Shown: positions 14,967-24,301 of the stretch, piece after piece
Position numbering within the stretch: the first letter of the stretch is position 1
Layout of the letters: each line of letters starts with the position of its first letter
Assembly (NCBI GenBank): GCA_002398875.1
Contig: DHCC01000002.1
Location: 21,235 to 50,096, forward strand
DNA: 28,862 bases
Source of the DNA: Bacteroidales bacterium UBA4912
GTDB lineage: Bacteria; Bacteroidota; Bacteroidia; Bacteroidales; Dysgonomonadaceae
Direction of reading: 5' to 3'
Position numbers and translations under genes: made by a program
Notes under the pieces: model-generated
What the model was told of the DNA's origin: nothing
The model's database searches: none
Seen by the model: only the letters and a program-made list of their open reading frames with translations

Positions 14967-16136
14967 TTATTTTAGTTCGTCTTTGACTACTGCAATAATA
15001 CCCTCAACTTGGGCCAAGGCAAACATTCTGCCGTAAAATGAGTATCCCGGATTATGGTTTTTATTGATATCATCCAGCATAAGCTTACCGTGATCTATCC
15101 GCATTGGAATATTGGGTTTATGTTTTTCCAGTATACGAATCACATCAATAAGCTTGCCATCTCCTTCCAGATGGGATGCTTCGATAAAATCACCATTATC
15201 GTATACTTTCGTACTCCTTAGATGGGCATAACCTATTTGATCAATAAACTCACCGGTAATTGACGGAACATCGTTATGCGAGTCTGCACTTAGTGATCCA
15301 GCACAGAGAGTTAATCCGTTTGACGGGCTTTTTATGGAATCAAGAATCCATGCAATATCGTCTCTGCTTGTAACTATTCGCGGTAAACCAAATACCGGAA
15401 ATGGAGGATCATCGGGATGAATACATAGTTTTATCCCATATTCTTCTGAAACGGGGATTACTTTTCGCAGAAAGTATTTTAAGTTTTCCCTGAGTTGTTC
15501 TTTATTAATACTCTTATAATGTGACAAAAGCTTTCTGAAAGCATCTACAGGATTTAGTGTATCACTTGCTATTTGTCTGTTTATAAAACCTTGAGTTTTA
15601 ACTATGATAGTATCTATTAATTCATTTTTTTCAGTTTCTGTTATTTTATTATCTAACTCATCAATTTTTTTCTGCTCATCATTAGTATAATCTTCAAGAG
15701 CATTTTTTCGTTTCAATATTTTACAGTCAAAATATGCAAAATGTATCTTATCAAAAAAGAGAGTAGATGTTCCATCGGGAAGTTTTTTATTAAGATCAGT
15801 TCGCACCCAGTCGATTGCAGGCATAAAATTATAACAAACAGTTTTAACTCCCTCTTTTCCTAAGTTTGCCAGACTTGTTTTATAGTTCTCAATATTTTCA
15901 TCACGATCAATGCCTCCATACTTTATACTTTCAGAAACCGGCAGACTTTCAACCACTGACCACCGTAAGCCTGAACTCTCAATGAAATCCTTAAGATCGT
16001 GGATTGTTTGAGTATCCCAAACCTCACCCGGTTGTACTTCATAAAGAGAGGTGACTATACCTTCCACTCCGATCTGCCTAAGCATATCTAAAGTTATTGG
16101 ATCCTTTTTACCAAACCACCGCCATGTTTTTTCCAT
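14967..16136 (-). CDS. uxuA: Mannonate dehydratase
   Basis: Dehydrates D-mannonate to 2-keto-3-deoxy-D-gluconate, the fourth step of glucuronate breakdown in the cytoplasm. TIM-barrel UxuA features include WRWFGKKDPITLD at the N-terminus, the metal-binding region LCIHPDDPPFPVFGLPR, LTLCAGSLSADSHND, AHLRSTK and MRIDHGK. The frame extends to 16238, but I start at the ATG at 16136 (389 residues, like E. coli UxuA). Homology begins there, and the extension would run into the terminator hairpin. It lies downstream of susD behind that terminator, with its own -7 candidates. UxaC and UxuB are not in the window. Confidence 0.95.
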   Translation of the reverse strand: MEKTWRWFGKKDPITLDMLRQIGVEGIVTSLYEVQPGEVWDTQTIHDLKDFIESSGLRWSVVESLPVSESIKYGGIDRDENIENYKTSLANLGKEGVKTVCYNFMPAIDWVRTDLNKKLPDGTSTLFFDKIHFAYFDCKILKRKNALEDYTNDEQKKIDELDNKITETEKNELIDTIIVKTQGFINRQIASDTLNPVDAFRKLLSHYKSINKEQLRENLKYFLRKVIPVSEEYGIKLCIHPDDPPFPVFGLPRIVTSRDDIAWILDSIKSPSNGLTLCAGSLSADSHNDVPSITGEFIDQIGYAHLRSTKVYDNGDFIEASHLEGDGKLIDVIRILEKHKPNIPMRIDHGKLMLDDINKNHNPGYSFYGRMFALAQVEGIIAVVKDELK

Positions 16137-16156
16137 TAAAACTAACTTATTAAACT

Positions 16157-16197
16157 CAAATATAGATTTTGCACTATTTGTTTCTAATTCAAATATA
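16157..16197 (-). promoter_or_regulatory. Duplicate -7 promoter candidates for uxuA
   Basis: TATATTTG (matching TAnnTTTG) occurs on the minus strand at 16164-16157 and again at 16197-16190, 21 and 54 bases before the uxuA ATG. They lie on the gene side of the susD terminator, so uxuA can have independent transcription. No convincing -33 is seen. Confidence 0.4.
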
Positions 16198-16225
16198 CAA
16201 TATAATGCATAAAAATAAATATAAA

Positions 16226-16262
16226 AAATCGAACCCATGCCAGTTAAACATGAGTTCGATTT
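16226..16262 (-). terminator. Hairpin terminator between susD and uxuA
   Basis: AAATCGAACCCATG (16226-16239) pairs with CATGAGTTCGATTT (16249-16262), 13 of 14 bases, around a 9-base loop. On the minus strand it is followed by a T-rich tract (TTTATATTTATTTTT), 34 bases after the susD stop. It should end or reduce readthrough from susCD. Confidence 0.8.
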
Positions 16263-16295
16263 ATTTTTAGAAAAATATGTAACTTAAATAATTTA

Positions 16296-18215
16296 CTATT
16301 CCTGTGAGTCAGGACCAAGTACAGTTCGGTCTTTAGGAACTATTCTCGCTTCAATATTATTCTCTGCTCCGGGGTAACCAATATTTTGATTAATCACACC
16401 TCCGGTATTTGAATTGATAGCATTTGCAGGAACAGGCCATAGGACATGATGTACACTTATTTTGTACTCAGCCCATTTATGTTTTACGCCTTTGTTATAG
16501 AAATTACTTTTTGCAGTAACCCAGTCATAATAGAAATTTATACCATCCTGTTTTACGTTTGCACCAATACCACCCGGACCTGAAAAGTTATCAAGTTTAT
16601 AAACTCTACCACCAAAAACCTCACAAGGCTTTCCTGTTTTGGCAAAAGTGTAAGCTATTCTGGTAATTTCAGATTTCCTGTTTTCTTCATAATAAAGCTC
16701 CCTGGCTCTTTCATCAAGTATTGCACCGATATTCACATCACTTGCAGCTAATGGTTCAGCACCTGCCCGTGTTCTTACAACATTAATATATTGAGCTGCA
16801 GAAGCAAGATCGTTTTTCCAATAATAACTTTCTGCAATCATCAGATAAACCTCTGCAGTCCTGTAGATATACCAAGGAGTTTCACCACCCTGCTTCTGAC
16901 TATTAAGCGGATCGGGAACAAAAAGTTTATAATGCGGCCATGAATACCAGCAACGGATTGTATCTTCAATAGACATCGAAACAGGTTTAACAAAGTTTTT
17001 TCCGTACCACTCATTGCCTTCATCCTTTAAAGAAGGATTATTATATCTCAAATCTTCCATTCTTCTCCAACTATCACGATTATGAATTCCTCTCATATCG
17101 TTTAACTCCTTGTCTGTCCATATCATATTTGTATAATACCATGTGGCACGTACTCTACCGATACCTCGACCATAGCTTGCATTCAAGTCCATTTCAGGAT
17201 CAGTCTCATCTTTATGAACATTCTGACTAGTTCCTACTTTTCCGTCAGGAGTTTTAACATTACCACTGTTCCAAAATGGCACACCATTTCTCATAGTTGC
17301 AATTCTTGCCGAGCCATCTACTTCGGGATAGGACACTACATACATCAAACCTTCACTATTACTCATATCCAATTTAGCCTCAATGCTATGAAGATCAAAC
17401 ATTAAATTAGTGTTTGGTTTGTTCTGATTAACAGTAAAACGTTCAGTCATCAAAGGATTAGCAGCAACTATTTCTTTTCCCACTTCAATAGCTCTGTCCC
17501 ATTCACCTAAAGCCATGCAAACCTTCATAAGCAATACACCGGCAGCAGCTTTGGACGTTCTACCCCTGTCAACCTTAGCAGGTACCCACTTATAAGCAAA
17601 CTCTAAATCAGGTAATATTTTCTCTAAAATTGACCATCTGTCATAAGTGTAAAAATCATATTTTGGAGCATTAATTTCCCAATCAAGATAGGGAACATCA
17701 CCAAACTGATGAACCAACTTATTATATCTGTATGCTCTGTGGAAATATGCTGAACCAAGTACTGCATTACGTTCAGCTTCACTTGTGTATTCGGCATCAT
17801 CGATTCGTGCAATAACAACATTCGCATACTTGATACCTTTGTATCCTTCATACCAATACCAACCAACTTTCGTTCTGTCGGTATTATTTAAATTCGCATC
17901 CGGGAGCAAAGATACATCCAAATCCATCTGAGGTCCTGCCTTATCCGTAGTGCCTTCAACAGCTACGTCTGAAAGAATCATTTCCGTTAAAATTGGTGCT
18001 CCGTCACCAAAATACTCATGTCTCATATTCCTCTCACATGTAGTAATGGCTGAATAGAAACCTGCCGCATCTGTATAAGCATTCTCAGGAGTATAGAATG
18101 ACAATGGTTTGGGTTCTAGCCAGGATTCACTACAACTGTAAGTTGTCAGTATAATTCCAGTTAACAGCACTATCGCAGTAACTGATATTTTATTTTTTCT
18201 GTATTTTCTTTTCAT
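16296..18215 (-). CDS. SusD/RagB-type glycan-binding lipoprotein
   Basis: Outer-membrane surface lipoprotein that binds the target glycan and caps the SusC pore. The signal peptide ends TTYSC with lipidated Cys28. After it comes the SusD N-terminal pattern WLEPKPLSFYTPENAYTD, the TPR-like segment SAYFHRAYRYNKLVHQFGDVPY and the C-terminal RAREL-type helix (AILDERARELYYEENRK). The length of 639 residues is at the long end. It starts 11 bases after the susC stop, as is standard. Ligand specificity cannot be read, but the neighbours favour a uronic-acid-containing glycan. Confidence 0.95.
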   Translation of the reverse strand: MKRKYRKNKISVTAIVLLTGIILTTYSCSESWLEPKPLSFYTPENAYTDAAGFYSAITTCERNMRHEYFGDGAPILTEMILSDVAVEGTTDKAGPQMDLDVSLLPDANLNNTDRTKVGWYWYEGYKGIKYANVVIARIDDAEYTSEAERNAVLGSAYFHRAYRYNKLVHQFGDVPYLDWEINAPKYDFYTYDRWSILEKILPDLEFAYKWVPAKVDRGRTSKAAAGVLLMKVCMALGEWDRAIEVGKEIVAANPLMTERFTVNQNKPNTNLMFDLHSIEAKLDMSNSEGLMYVVSYPEVDGSARIATMRNGVPFWNSGNVKTPDGKVGTSQNVHKDETDPEMDLNASYGRGIGRVRATWYYTNMIWTDKELNDMRGIHNRDSWRRMEDLRYNNPSLKDEGNEWYGKNFVKPVSMSIEDTIRCWYSWPHYKLFVPDPLNSQKQGGETPWYIYRTAEVYLMIAESYYWKNDLASAAQYINVVRTRAGAEPLAASDVNIGAILDERARELYYEENRKSEITRIAYTFAKTGKPCEVFGGRVYKLDNFSGPGGIGANVKQDGINFYYDWVTAKSNFYNKGVKHKWAEYKISVHHVLWPVPANAINSNTGGVINQNIGYPGAENNIEARIVPKDRTVLGPDSQE

Positions 18216-18226
18216 AATAACTGATT

Positions 18227-21200
18227 TTATAAAGTGAAATTCACTGATGCATTAATACTGCGTGGTGCAGGATTACTATTTTCCGGATCCCAGAAATCCC
18301 AATGAGGAGAAAAGACTGCAACGTTTCTTGCTGAAAGTGAGAGTGTCATATCCTGTACTGAAATTCTCTCTAATAAGTTTCTGGGCACTCTGTATGATAA
18401 TGTTACATTATCCAAACGGATAAAAGATTTTTCTCTGTATACTGAACCATCATTTTTGGAACCTATTCTTGCATAATTATTTATCCTGTTTTCAGGTGTC
18501 CAGTAAGGTTGTACATATTCCGAAACTCTGTCCTTGAAACCGGAACTGTTTGAGGCACGGTTAAATGATCCGTATTGTCCCCAATGCGAATACATAAGGA
18601 ATGAAAGAGAAAGATTCTTGTTAAAGATAAACTCGTTACGCAGATTCCAGTTGAATCGAGGAGTTGAATAACCCATGAAAATACGGTCTGCATTTGTCAT
18701 AACACCATCTTCGTTCTGATCTTTATATTTGAAGTCTCCCGGTTGTAACCCATATACTGCCGCTTGCTCAGCCTCTTCGACCTGCCATACACCAATATGT
18801 TCATAATTCCATATCTGATCAGGATCCCTGCCTATAAACCACTGGTTTTGAATATCATCAGCTTCTTTCTGACCAATTACATTGCCTTCATCATCCAGAA
18901 CATCCACCATATCTCCATAAAGAGTTATAATTTCTCTTCTGTTTAAGAAAAAGTTAGCATTAGCATTCCAAGAGAAATTCTGCCTCTCAATAATTCCCGC
19001 ATTAAGTGTTACTTCAAACCCCTTTGTTTGTAACTGACCTAAGTTGGCTGCGACACTATTAAATCCGGAAATTTCCGGAAGTACCCTGTCAACCAGCAAG
19101 TCAAACGTATTAGCTATATAACCGTCAATAGATCCACTCAATCTGTTATTTAGGAACGAGAAGTCGAGACCGGCATTATAAGAAGCTTTTCTCTCCCATT
19201 TCAATTCAGAGTTTGACATCCTGTTTACATACATCTGCGAAGTAATATATACATTGCCCGTCTGATCAATGTATGGGTGCGGTCCTGATGTCATATCAGA
19301 AAGTGCCTCATACTGACCAATATCACGGTTACCATTTTCACCCCATGAGAAACGAAGTTTACCATAATCGAACCAGTCAAGTATAGGTTCAGCAAAATCT
19401 TCAGCAGTAAATATCCATCCTAAAGCAACTGAAGGAAATGTAGCTCTTGGATTTTTCTGTCCAAATGCTGAATAACCGTCTCTACGAACAGTAGTTGTAA
19501 GCATATAACGATCTTTATATGAGTAGAAAAGTCTTCCCATAAGAGCGTCTCCAGTTCTGTAAGTATCATTACTCTCATTCAACGGTACAGTACCTGCCTG
19601 CATTCTATGATAACCTAGTACATCACTTGGTGAAAATTGTGTGGCTGTCATTTTTTGTGACCAATATTGTCCTTTCTCAGCGTTGAAAAGAAATGTAGCT
19701 TCCACATTGTGATCCTGAGCAAAACGCTGACTAAATCTTAGGATATTGTCAACCTGCCAATTATATCGTTTATGTGTAGTTCTTTCGGCTCTACCACCAT
19801 TTGTAGCCCATTCAAAATGTTTTGTTGATTCATGATTGTAATACTCTCTGAATTCAAGATAGGGAATAAAATTCACCTGATATTCAATATTAAAAGGTAA
19901 ATCCACAATGGCATACATATTACCATTTAGAGTTGTATATACATCTTTTCTATCTCTGTAAAGGTTATCGAAAAATGGATTCACAGGAGTAACATCATCT
20001 GTTGGGTACCTCCAGTGGAACATACTATATTCTGGATCACCAATATTATTTGATCCATAAGGAGAAATGTTTACCATCTGTCCCCAATCTGCCTGTAAGA
20101 AACCTTCATTTCTTGATGAGAAACCAGCATTTAGTCCAACTCTTAACCAATCTGAAATCTTAGACTCAAGATTCAAACGGCTTCTGAATGTCTGGAACTT
20201 ATTACCTGTAATTATACCTTCCCTGTCTGAATATCCCAATGACCAGTAGTATGAAGAACCATCCTGAGTTCTGTTAGAGATACTTGCTTGGTAATCCTGC
20301 TGTAGACCTGTCTGGAATACTAGTGATGGCCAATTAGTTATTTTATTGTTCAGAAAATTATCTATTTCCGGTTGTTTCAATTCCAAACGAATAAGCCATG
20401 CAGAAAGCAATTCCTCTTCTGTGAAAGAGCTAACAGGCGTTTTTTGGTCATAATTATACCAATCCAATTGACTTATACCTTGCAATTTTCTTGGATCAGT
20501 ATACATTTGAGGATACTGTTCAAGATAAGCATCTGTTCTCTTTCCAATTTCATAAGCCTCACGGAATTTAAGAAAACCAGCTGCATCAAGTACTTCAGGC
20601 TGGTTTGCAGACTGTACAAATCCTATTGAAGTATTAAAATTCACCCTTGGTTTACCTGTTTGGGCACCTTTCTGGGTCATAAGTATAATAACACCATTTG
20701 ATGCTTTTGCTCCATAAACTGCTGCTGAACTTGCATCTTTAAGGATATCAATACTTGCAATATCCAAAGGATTGATGTCTGTTAAAGCACCTTCATAAAT
20801 TACTCCGTCCAGAACAATAAGAGGCTCCGAACCGGCTTTAAGGGTCCCTTTTCCTCTAACCTGCAGTCCGGCATCACCTTTTGCAGAGTTCGCAAAACCA
20901 ATAGAAACTCCTGCTGCATTTGCTCTCAGGAGGTCTTGAACTGAACGGGGACTCTCAGCAATCATTTCATCTGCTTTAATAGTAGCAATTGCCCCTGTTA
21001 GGTCTCGCTGTTTCATGGTTCCATAACCAACTACAACTACTTCATCAAGATAGCTTGTTGATTCATTTAGTGTAACATTAACTACACTTCTTCCGCTAAC
21101 AGCAACCTCTTCAGTATCAAAACCGATATAAGAAATGGTTAATGTTGGTTGAGAAGTAGTCAATGTTAAAGTAAAATTACCATCAATGTCTGTGATGGTA

Positions 21201-21430
21201 CCATTTGTTGTACCTTTTTCAATAATATTTACGCCAATTAGTGCCTCGCCATTGATGTCTACAACCTTACCGGTTATAGCCCTGTCCTGTTTGGGAGTGG
21301 CTACTAAAGCGGAAGTATTACTTACCTCGGCCTTCATCCATTGCGTATTTAAAATCATAAATAACGCAATGAAACACAATAGATGTAAAAAGTATCTTGT
21401 ACTTTTCATTTTTACGTGTTGTGTAATCAT
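18227..21430 (-). CDS. SusC/RagA-type TonB-dependent glycan transporter
   Basis: Outer-membrane TonB-dependent transporter (1067 residues) importing oligosaccharides with SusD. It has a signal peptide and then the carboxypeptidase-D-like regulatory domain (about 50-125, ITGKVVDINGEALIGVNI). The SusC signature LDEVVVVGYGTMKQRDLTGAI marks the plug, followed by LDGVIYEGALTDINPLDIASI and a long barrel ending ASVNFTL. Either Met1 or Met8 (21409) could be the start; neither has a clear ribosome site. It is 54 bases downstream of the Gfo/Idh lipoprotein gene, so it is probably part of the same operon. No anti-sigma or hybrid two-component regulator is in view. Confidence 0.96.
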   Translation of the reverse strand: MITQHVKMKSTRYFLHLLCFIALFMILNTQWMKAEVSNTSALVATPKQDRAITGKVVDINGEALIGVNIIEKGTTNGTITDIDGNFTLTLTTSQPTLTISYIGFDTEEVAVSGRSVVNVTLNESTSYLDEVVVVGYGTMKQRDLTGAIATIKADEMIAESPRSVQDLLRANAAGVSIGFANSAKGDAGLQVRGKGTLKAGSEPLIVLDGVIYEGALTDINPLDIASIDILKDASSAAVYGAKASNGVIILMTQKGAQTGKPRVNFNTSIGFVQSANQPEVLDAAGFLKFREAYEIGKRTDAYLEQYPQMYTDPRKLQGISQLDWYNYDQKTPVSSFTEEELLSAWLIRLELKQPEIDNFLNNKITNWPSLVFQTGLQQDYQASISNRTQDGSSYYWSLGYSDREGIITGNKFQTFRSRLNLESKISDWLRVGLNAGFSSRNEGFLQADWGQMVNISPYGSNNIGDPEYSMFHWRYPTDDVTPVNPFFDNLYRDRKDVYTTLNGNMYAIVDLPFNIEYQVNFIPYLEFREYYNHESTKHFEWATNGGRAERTTHKRYNWQVDNILRFSQRFAQDHNVEATFLFNAEKGQYWSQKMTATQFSPSDVLGYHRMQAGTVPLNESNDTYRTGDALMGRLFYSYKDRYMLTTTVRRDGYSAFGQKNPRATFPSVALGWIFTAEDFAEPILDWFDYGKLRFSWGENGNRDIGQYEALSDMTSGPHPYIDQTGNVYITSQMYVNRMSNSELKWERKASYNAGLDFSFLNNRLSGSIDGYIANTFDLLVDRVLPEISGFNSVAANLGQLQTKGFEVTLNAGIIERQNFSWNANANFFLNRREIITLYGDMVDVLDDEGNVIGQKEADDIQNQWFIGRDPDQIWNYEHIGVWQVEEAEQAAVYGLQPGDFKYKDQNEDGVMTNADRIFMGYSTPRFNWNLRNEFIFNKNLSLSFLMYSHWGQYGSFNRASNSSGFKDRVSEYVQPYWTPENRINNYARIGSKNDGSVYREKSFIRLDNVTLSYRVPRNLLERISVQDMTLSLSARNVAVFSPHWDFWDPENSNPAPRSINASVNFTL

Positions 21431-21484
21431 ATTTACAAATTATTAGTTAATTAAAAAACTCAATTTAAGGTGATCAATAAGCTC

Positions 21485-22903
21485 TTAGTCCTGATTTTTT
21501 ATCATTTCAAGAGCGCGTGTTGTTGTATTATATTTAGAAATCATATTAGAAATTTCCCACTCAGGCATATCCCGGTTAACTAGAAATCCAAAATATTTAT
21601 CAGCTACCATTCCGAAAAAATCTTCATGACCTTTTCTAAACTCTGTCGGTGCAATAATTTGATACTTTCCTTCAGAAATCTTTTCAGCGGATATGTAAGG
21701 ATACGAATTTTGCAATTCATTTATTGCTTTTGCAATATTGTGATCGAATGTCTGCTCATCAATAGATTTATCTTTCAGGATAAATAATTCTTTAATATAA
21801 TCAACTGAGTTATTCTGAACTATCTCTATAGAAGCATTTGTTCCTTTAATTTTCCCATTGTATGTGTCTCCGCCACCGTCTGTTGATTCGTAATTCCAGA
21901 GTGCAGTTACAGAAACATTAACTCCTTTAAGCTGATAATTTATAGTTCCATTAGCAAAAACCTCTAAATTTGAGTCTTTTACATATTTCTGAAGAAAATC
22001 AGGAAAACTATTCAGTCCCGTAGAACGTGAGAATTGTTCTAATGTCATCCTGGTTGGCCAATGATTTGCAGAGGTTAAAACCACATCACTATTATGATTA
22101 ATTACCACATACGGAAAACATTGCCATTGAACAAGGTCAACTAAATGATTAGCTACGTCTGCTATAGATTCACCCTGTTGTTCAACATCATAAAACCAAG
22201 CCGGTCTGACTAGTGGAACACCTGATACCTCTTTATAAAAGTGATGCAGGTTCTCCATAACAACCGCAGGATCCTCAGGAGTACCGGTCTGCAAGTTACC
22301 AAACAGCTCACTGTTACTCACGAGCTCACGAGTTAAGGTGTTAATTATTTCGTAACGTTCGGTCATCACATCGTAGAGATATACATTGTTAGCTTTAGCA
22401 ATGTCAAATGCAGATGTCAACAAGTGATAGTTTTCTCTGTTAATTGCCATTGGCTTGTCAGACAAAACATTAAATCCGGAATTTATAGCTTCATATATAT
22501 ATTCTGTCTTCTTTTTGTTGTTACCTGCCAAAATGACTACGTTCCCATTTTTATCGCTAAGCATTTTCTCAAGGTAATCCTCTCCTGTATAGACAATCTC
22601 AACCCAATCAGTTGGGTTTTCCATACGGTTGTTATAAGCCTCTATACTCGCTAGATACTGATCCAGCTCGACTCCTTCCGGGGCATATACGAAAACCGTA
22701 TCATTTACCTGAGGATTCGAAAACTTCTGTAAAAGACTAGCGTGAAAGTGTCCGGGGTCTAAAACCACCAGTTTTATTTCTCCGGGTGCTCCTGTAAATA
22801 CAGTAGATGAGCCATTAGTCTCATTTTTACTTTGCCCGTTACAGGACAACATCAAAATTGAAGATATAACAACCACTATAATATTAAATAATTTATTCAT
22901 CAA
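21485..22903 (-). CDS. Gfo/Idh/MocA-like oxidoreductase, lipoprotein form
   Basis: A 472-residue lipoprotein: the signal peptide ends ILMLSC with Cys21. The fold resembles Gfo/Idh/MocA proteins with an oxidoreductase C-terminal domain. The Rossmann-like start reads KLVVLDPGHFHASLLQKF (44-61), with DPGHFHA in place of the normal GxGxxG dinucleotide loop, and the EKP-type motif is LSDKPMA (147-153). It therefore may bind NAD(P) in an altered way or not at all. Its stop is 54 bases before susC and its start follows 8 bases after the Tat-type oxidoreductase. The expected location is the envelope. The function is likely sugar redox or recognition, but unproven. Confidence 0.8.
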   Translation of the reverse strand: MMNKLFNIIVVVISSILMLSCNGQSKNETNGSSTVFTGAPGEIKLVVLDPGHFHASLLQKFSNPQVNDTVFVYAPEGVELDQYLASIEAYNNRMENPTDWVEIVYTGEDYLEKMLSDKNGNVVILAGNNKKKTEYIYEAINSGFNVLSDKPMAINRENYHLLTSAFDIAKANNVYLYDVMTERYEIINTLTRELVSNSELFGNLQTGTPEDPAVVMENLHHFYKEVSGVPLVRPAWFYDVEQQGESIADVANHLVDLVQWQCFPYVVINHNSDVVLTSANHWPTRMTLEQFSRSTGLNSFPDFLQKYVKDSNLEVFANGTINYQLKGVNVSVTALWNYESTDGGGDTYNGKIKGTNASIEIVQNNSVDYIKELFILKDKSIDEQTFDHNIAKAINELQNSYPYISAEKISEGKYQIIAPTEFRKGHEDFFGMVADKYFGFLVNRDMPEWEISNMISKYNTTTRALEMIKNQD

Positions 22904-22911
22904 ATATATAA

Positions 22912-24288
22912 TTACATTTTGATGTAATCAGTTCCATAAGGATATCTCTGAGGACGTCTCAACATAGAGTTTGCCCAGTCACTGTTTAAGAATCTCTCTT
23001 TTGCAGGATCCCACAAAAGTTTGCCAGGAACCTTCATCGCAATATGGCTTATCAAGCAAACAGAACATGCACGATGTCCCATTTCAACAGGAGAAATAGG
23101 CTCTTTTCTTGTCTTTATACAATCAAGCCAGTTACCATGTTGGTTGTCACTCTCATAAAGATGAATTTCGTTTTCTCCTATTTCTGATGTCAATATTTTC
23201 GGATCACTTGCGTCAAGTGCACGAGCATTAGCTTTCTGATCTACAGGATCACTTGCCGATGCAACGTAGTTACCTCTTGAAACGAAGATCCATCCATCTG
23301 TTCCTTCGTACCTGATACCGTTTGGATATCCACCACTGGTATACATAGTTACACCATTCTCATATTCAGCCTTTACCATAAAATCACCATGAACATCCCA
23401 CAGCCCTGATTTTGGAAACTGAGCAACTGCCTCTACTGAAATAGGACCGGTGAGTTCAGTATCCATACCCCAAGCTGCAGAATCAAAATGATGCTGTCCC
23501 CATCCGGTTATCATTCCTGCACCAAATTGTTCACAACGCAACCATCCCGGACGACCATAATCGTTTTGAGGATGAACTCTTATTTCAGTATAATATACTT
23601 CAGGTGTTGAACCTAACCACATGTCATAATTAAGATTTGAAGGAATAGGCATTTCAGGAGCTTCAGGACCTGATGGGTCGCCGGGTAAGCCAATTTTCAC
23701 AGTATGTAATTTACCTATTCTACCGTTTCTGACAAGTTCTGCAGCAATTCTAAACTGTTTAGAAGAACGTTGCTGAGTACCTACTTGAAGAATGACTTTC
23801 TGACGACGTACTACATCGCTTAACAGTCGTCCTTCTTCTACTGTCAGTGAAGTAGGCTTCTGTAAATAAATATCTTTACCTGCTAAAGCGGCACGTATAG
23901 CCAAATCGGCATGTTGGTGATCCGGAGTACTAATAATTACTGCGTCAATATTTTTATCTGCCAACATGTCGATATAGTTTTCATACATCTTTGCATTTGA
24001 GTATGAAGAATTACCGGTTTTTTTGGCATAAAAATCATCAACCAGTTTTTTTCCGTCTGCCAGACGTTTACTGTCTACATCACACACAGCTACAAACTGT
24101 GCCTGATCGTACTTAAAGGTTTCTGCCATGTCGTGAGAACGAGCAATCCTACCCACTCCAATCTGACCTATATGAATTTTGTTGCTGGGAGCATTTTTCC
24201 CCATAACCGAAGCTGGTACAATGGTTGGGAATATCATTGTTCCTGCTGCAGTTGCTGCTGCTGATTTTAAAAAAGATCTACGTTCCAT
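22912..24288 (-). CDS. Gfo/Idh/MocA-family oxidoreductase with Tat signal
   Basis: NAD(P)-dependent oxidoreductase family protein of 458 residues. Residues 2-8 are ERRSFLK, the twin-arginine motif, followed by an Ala-rich helix, so it is probably exported folded, carrying its cofactor. The Rossmann motif is GQIGVGRIA (41-49), then STPDHQHADLA (120-130) and the family QKP (143-145). The C-terminal part includes GWGQHHFDSAAWGMD, with a His pair in the substrate site region. It is 13 bases from DUF6807 (short) and 8 from the lipoprotein paralogue. Such exported enzymes in Bacteroidetes often act on sugars or their glycosides; the substrate here is unknown. Confidence 0.9.
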   Translation of the reverse strand: MERRSFLKSAAATAAGTMIFPTIVPASVMGKNAPSNKIHIGQIGVGRIARSHDMAETFKYDQAQFVAVCDVDSKRLADGKKLVDDFYAKKTGNSSYSNAKMYENYIDMLADKNIDAVIISTPDHQHADLAIRAALAGKDIYLQKPTSLTVEEGRLLSDVVRRQKVILQVGTQQRSSKQFRIAAELVRNGRIGKLHTVKIGLPGDPSGPEAPEMPIPSNLNYDMWLGSTPEVYYTEIRVHPQNDYGRPGWLRCEQFGAGMITGWGQHHFDSAAWGMDTELTGPISVEAVAQFPKSGLWDVHGDFMVKAEYENGVTMYTSGGYPNGIRYEGTDGWIFVSRGNYVASASDPVDQKANARALDASDPKILTSEIGENEIHLYESDNQHGNWLDCIKTRKEPISPVEMGHRACSVCLISHIAMKVPGKLLWDPAKERFLNSDWANSMLRRPQRYPYGTDYIKM

Positions 24289-24301
24289 GTTATTAATTTA
24301 T

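Noticed and set aside
16137..16238. N-terminal extension of the uxuA frame
   Set aside because: The extra 34 residues have no UxuA homology and would be translated through the terminator hairpin; the ATG at 16136 gives the normal length.
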